From Sphingobium sp. BYY-5 (GTDB taxonomy: Bacteria > Pseudomonadota > Alphaproteobacteria > Sphingomonadales > Sphingomonadaceae), in NCBI RefSeq assembly GCF_022758885.1, contig NZ_JALEBH010000001.1, positions 2,573,501 to 2,637,500 on the forward strand: a stretch of 64,000 nucleotides of DNA, given 5' to 3'. The notes below the pieces were generated by a model. That model saw only the letters and a list, made by a program, of their open reading frames with translations. It had not been told where the DNA came from and made no database searches. Shown in pieces: positions 62,469-64,000 of this stretch (the first letter of the stretch is position 1; every line of letters starts with the position of its first letter). The position numbers and the translations under genes are program-made.

Positions 62469-63271
62469 TGGCAGCTCGTCTTTCCCAGCGGCGTGGTGCG
62501 GGTGAGGGCGGGGCGCTGGTCAAGCACCTTGACGGAAATGGGGAGGTTGAGGGATTTGAGGCCGCCCGCCACCAGATTCGCGACATTGCGGGCGCCCAGT
62601 TCGCTGAAATGGGTGTCGTCCTTCACGCCCTTGGGAAAGCCGGGGGCGTGATCTTCGGGGCGGTAGTGCAGGAAATAGGCCTTGGACGCTTCGGTTCCAG
62701 CCCGGTCGACCCAGGCGCGGGAAAGGGATTCCAGGTCGATCAGCGGTGTGTGGGTGCTGGCTGCCAGTTCGCGCATCACGGCGGAATAGGCGGCGAAGTC
62801 GGCCTTGGCCTTGCCGTCCGGGCCGAAGCTGCGACGGGCGACGGGGGTGACGAGGACCGGGGTGCCGCCCGCGGTGCGCACGTCCCAGATGAAGCGCAGC
62901 AGGTTGTTGCGATAGTCGGTCTGCGCCGGCGCCCAGCGTTCGGGCTTGGCGCGGTTGGCGTCATTATGGCCGAACTGGATCAGCACCGTATCGCCGGGGG
63001 TGACTTCGCCCAGCAGCTTTTCCCAGCGGCCTTCGGAAAGGAAGGTGCGGGTGGAGCGGCCCCCCATGGCGTGATTGCTCACCCTGACTTCGGGCGAGAG
63101 TCCGCATGACAGCATCATGCCCCAGCCGGTCTGGGGATAGTTGCCGGACCTGTAATTGGCGGCGGTGGAATCGCTCGCGATCAGGATCGTATCGCCCGGC
63201 TGGGTGGCGAAAGCGGGCAGCGGGGCGAGCAGGGCGGCGAGGACTGCTGCGACTTTGGGGATGATCCTCAT
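62465..63271 (-). CDS. SGNH hydrolase, rhamnogalacturonan acetylesterase-like
   Basis: A 268-residue exported esterase. Signal peptide ending LLAPLPAFA. SGNH blocks: TILIASDSTAANY (Ser nucleophile, block I), NHAMGGRSTRTFLSEGRW (Gly), LIQFGHNDANR (Asn) and the catalytic dyad in VKDDTHFSELGA (Asp, His). The DSTAA opening and GRSTRTF are characteristic of rhamnogalacturonan acetylesterase, which deacetylates the galacturonate in pectin's RG-I backbone. Start at MRIIPK. First of five ATGA-linked genes running into lutABC. Confidence 0.88.
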   Translation of the reverse strand: MRIIPKVAAVLAALLAPLPAFATQPGDTILIASDSTAANYRSGNYPQTGWGMMLSCGLSPEVRVSNHAMGGRSTRTFLSEGRWEKLLGEVTPGDTVLIQFGHNDANRAKPERWAPAQTDYRNNLLRFIWDVRTAGGTPVLVTPVARRSFGPDGKAKADFAAYSAVMRELAASTHTPLIDLESLSRAWVDRAGTEASKAYFLHYRPEDHAPGFPKGVKDDTHFSELGARNVANLVAGGLKSLNLPISVKVLDQRPALTRTTPLGKTSCQ

Positions 63272-63298
63272 GGGTGGCTTTCTGTTTCGTCCCATTTT

Positions 63299-63327
63299 CC
63301 GTCATCCCGCCTTCGCGGGAATGACGG
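63299..63327. repeat. Short GC-rich palindrome between esterase and SDR genes
   Basis: CCGTCATCCCGC and GCGGGAATGACGG form arms that pair except for one extra base, around CTT. This CGTCATTCCCGC-type palindrome is widespread as a dispersed intergenic repeat in Proteobacteria. It is in the 72-base gap between the SDR stop and the esterase start. It might act as a partial terminator. Confidence 0.75.
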
Positions 63328-63343
63328 TGGTAGGGGCGGGTTC

Positions 63344-64000
63344 TTATTGCAGATTCACATACATGCCGCCATCTACCAGCAGCGCGGCGCCTGTGACATA
63401 GGCCGCCATGTCGGACGCAAGGAAAACGATCGGCCCGGCCAGATCCTCCGGCTGGCCCAGGCGGCCCAGCGGCGTGCGGCTTTCCATATATTGGCGCTTC
63501 TCGACATCGGCCAGATCGTCCTTGTTGATCTCGGTCAGGATGGTGCCGGGCAGGACGCTGTTGCAGCGTATGCCATGCTTGCCGAGCGCGATGGCCGTGG
63601 ACTGCATCAGCGAATGCACGCCCGCCTTGGTCGGGGTATAATGGGTCTGATACTCGCCGCCGACCAGGGCTGAGATGGAGGAGACGGCGACGATCGATCC
63701 GCCATGCCCCTGTTTCACCATCTGCTGGGCGGCGGCCTGCACCATATAATAGGCGCCGTGCAGGTTGACGCGAAAGGTGCGTTCCACCGTCTCGACCGGC
63801 ATGTCGAGGAAGGCGTGGAAGGGGCAGATGCCCGCATTGCTGACCATCACGTCGACCTTACCGAAGGCGTCCACCGCGCGTGCCACGAAATCCTGCGCGG
63901 TCTGCGGATCGGCGACGTCGCCCTTCACCGCGATGGCGCGCTGGCCCAGCGCCTCGATCGCCGCGACGCAGCTTTGCGCGGGGCCGTCGCTGTTGGCGTA
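63344..64000 (-). CDS. L-rhamnose 1-dehydrogenase-like SDR (cut by window edge)
   Basis: The last ~218 residues of a short-chain dehydrogenase whose start lies beyond 64000. Visible: VSNAGICPFHAFLDMP, AVSSISALVGGEYQTHYTPTKAGVHSLMQS (Ser, Tyr-x3-Lys), GIRCNSVLPGTI and the ending DGGMYVNLQ. These stretches match from memory the NAD(P)-dependent L-rhamnose 1-dehydrogenase (LRA1) of Azotobacter and Sphingomonas, first enzyme of the non-phosphorylating rhamnose pathway. Substrate assignment fits the neighbouring rhamnogalacturonan and lactate genes. The coenzyme motif lies outside the window. Confidence 0.8.
   Translation of the reverse strand, partial: YANSDGPAQSCVAAIEALGQRAIAVKGDVADPQTAQDFVARAVDAFGKVDVMVSNAGICPFHAFLDMPVETVERTFRVNLHGAYYMVQAAAQQMVKQGHGGSIVAVSSISALVGGEYQTHYTPTKAGVHSLMQSTAIALGKHGIRCNSVLPGTILTEINKDDLADVEKRQYMESRTPLGRLGQPEDLAGPIVFLASDMAAYVTGAALLVDGGMYVNLQ

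Overview
The window looks like the chromosome of a sphingomonad (Alphaproteobacteria, Sphingobium/Sphingomonas type). The evidence is high-GC coding sequence, large TonB-dependent receptors (TBDRs), MmcB with an alphaproteobacterial LexA box, small alphaproteobacterial families (DUF1491, DUF2093), the mutY-dciA-dsb-dsb-smc cluster, and several families of intergenic palindromes. It is densely coded on both strands. I see no rRNA, tRNA, CRISPR array, intact insertion sequence or prophage. Product names come from recognising motifs by eye; no database search was run.

Layout. 0-7 kb: housekeeping and repair genes: a thioesterase end, DUF1491, a SleB-type wall hydrolase, SOS-controlled mmcB, an ankyrin protein, a SCO lipoprotein, YcgN, a YgjP-like peptidase, TrhO and PdeM. 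7-11 kb: a TBDR with its own promoter, a YggS-type PLP protein and a shortened ThiE-like protein. 11-21.6 kb: an AMP-forming acyl-CoA ligase, ruvB and ruvA separated by a repeat and a GIY-YIG remnant, two membrane proteins, gshA, rsmE, ubiA and an aminotransferase. 21.7-36.6 kb: smc, two DsbA-like proteins, dciA-like, mutY, nudC, pmbA, a CysQ-like phosphatase, a membrane-anchored helix-hairpin-helix protein, purD, xseA, DUF2093 and an M23 peptidase.

36.6-42.9 kb is the most unusual stretch: a second TBDR, a sulfotransferase-like protein, a TPR plus aspartyl/asparaginyl beta-hydroxylase protein and a tiny secreted two-cysteine protein. It has terminators on both sides of the receptor and at its end, and more T-ending codons than its surroundings. 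It may be an uptake or peptide-modification module that has not been described.

42.9-50.6 kb holds clpB, an M28 peptidase and a double-domain M16 peptidase. 50.7-55.8 kb is a complete tripartite efflux operon (marR, FUSC, DUF1656, HlyD, outer membrane factor) whose promoter overlaps a MarR-like palindrome.

55.9-64 kb is a plant cell wall (pectin/rhamnogalacturonan) catabolic locus on the minus strand. It contains a GH43-like lipoprotein, kduD, kduI, an L-lactate oxidation complex (lutABC), an alpha/beta esterase, a rhamnogalacturonan acetylesterase-like protein and, cut by the window edge, an L-rhamnose 1-dehydrogenase-like SDR. The esterases and lutABC form one chain of ATGA-overlapping genes. 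This fits the non-phosphorylating L-rhamnose route that ends in pyruvate plus L-lactate, with KduI/KduD handling the uronate part.
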